Positions 63,655-64,000 of a DNA stretch of 64,000 nucleotides are shown piece after piece (position 1 is the first letter of the stretch; every line of letters starts with the position of its first letter). This DNA comes from Anaerocolumna sedimenticola (GTDB lineage: Bacteria; Bacillota; Clostridia; Lachnospirales; Lachnospiraceae). The notes beneath the pieces are model-generated. The model did no database searches, was not told where the DNA came from, and worked only from the letters and a program-made list of their open reading frames with translations. The translations under genes were made by a program, and so were the position numbers. The stretch spans positions 2,621,501 through 2,685,500 of the forward strand of contig NZ_CP048000.1 of NCBI RefSeq assembly GCF_009931695.1. Reading direction: 5' to 3'.

Positions 63655-63999
63655 TTAAATTATACTGGCAATGGCATCTATTGCTTTAATACATTCTTTT
63701 ATTTTATCGGCATTAACTTTTACACTTTCGCCATAAACAGGATAATAACCTTGGCTCATAGAAGACAACAACCTACCTAGATGTGCACATACAACGCCAG
63801 CAGTGTTAAAATCACGCAAAGGTTTTGAATAATTAGCAATAAACGATTCTTTTGTAGCTATTGCTGTAGTTCTTGAAACAAAGTATTCAGGGTGAATCTT
63901 AAAAATATCAAATAATGAAGAGGCTGTTGCGTCGGATAAGGCACCATAAGCTGTTGCGGATCCCTCAAACTGAGTTAATCTATTACCAATAAGTAAATG
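63655..63999 (-). CDS. Unidentified minus-strand gene, 5' truncated at window edge
   Basis: A frame of 114 codons runs from the right edge to TAA at 63655-63657 without a start, so the gene begins beyond the window. It encodes GNRLTQFEGSATAYGALSDA and ends IKAIDAIASII. Codon use looks coding, with no stops across 345 bases. Not recognised. It is convergent with the late regulator and so is probably an accessory gene of the prophage. Confidence 0.6.
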   Translation of the reverse strand, partial: HLLIGNRLTQFEGSATAYGALSDATASSLFDIFKIHPEYFVSRTTAIATKESFIANYSKPLRDFNTAGVVCAHLGRLLSSMSQGYYPVYGESVKVNADKIKECIKAIDAIASII

Positions 64000-64000
64000 A

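Larger units (their letters stand above)
47980..64000. mobile_element. Prophage, left half (early region)
   Basis: From the integrase onward the genes are phage early functions in canonical order: integrase, ImmA/IrrE and CI on minus; Cro-like, excisionase, recombination, replication and methylation genes on plus. The left boundary lies between 47875 and 47980; the attachment site cannot be fixed because the right end is outside the window. No terminase, portal or capsid genes are present here. Confidence 0.88.

Overview
The window reads as a low-GC Gram-positive genome, most likely a Lachnospiraceae-type clostridium. The evidence is strong AGGAGG ribosome sites, AT-rich TTGACA/TATAAT promoters, many ABC importers, a DUF4366-like membrane protein, a DUF1836 protein, a YerC/TrpR-like repressor, PcrA, and no outer-membrane genes. 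No rRNA, tRNA or CRISPR array was seen. This placement is inference from gene content only.

Layout. 1-4.1 kb: a heterodimeric ABC exporter whose first gene runs off the left edge. 4.4-5.6 kb: two half-size chromate-transporter genes. 5.9-7.4 kb: a DJ-1/PfpI protein and a TipA-type MerR regulator with its 19-bp-spacer promoter. 7.7-9.7 kb: a TetR/short-chain dehydrogenase cassette lying against the remnant of a Cys-rich KTR gene of the kind carried by conjugative transposons. 10-13.3 kb: a MATE pump and oligoendopeptidase F. 13.5-17.2 kb: an M23 peptidase, then an ECF-type sigma factor with its membrane anti-sigma partner. 17.3-19.2 kb: an HD-domain protein and a KamA-like radical SAM protein.

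19.2-32.4 kb is the most coherent block and looks like a murein-peptide scavenging locus. It holds an L-Ala-D/L-Glu-type epimerase, a complete oligopeptide ABC importer, an NlpC/P60 endopeptidase, an M19 dipeptidase and three leaderless serine hydrolases of beta-lactamase fold. Its first gene is preceded by a perfect promoter and a possible attenuator. Then come a GyrI-like/zinc-ribbon protein, a LacI regulator with a sugar ABC importer that lacks an ATPase, an orphan NMT1-type binding protein, PcrA, a rifampicin-phosphotransferase-like enzyme with a divergent TetR gene, a DUF1836 protein and a YerC-like repressor.

47.98 kb to the right edge is the early half of a prophage: integrase, a candidate small RNA, ImmA/IrrE peptidase, CI-like and Cro-like repressors around a six-operator switch, excisionase, small early genes, Gp157, a Sak4-like ATPase, an SSB-like protein, a CHC2 primase fragment, a DUF927 helicase, an iteron-like cluster (possible origin), a resolvase, an SF2 helicase, C5 and N6-adenine methyltransferases and an ArpU/RinA-like late regulator. 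The packaging and structural genes lie outside the window.

One caution applies throughout. At least seven genes are broken by an apparent single-base deficit in a short homopolymer: pepF, the anti-sigma gene, the HD gene, the rph-like gene, the integrase, the resolvase and the C5 methyltransferase. Each reads through if one base is added. This looks like systematic homopolymer undercalling rather than true gene decay.
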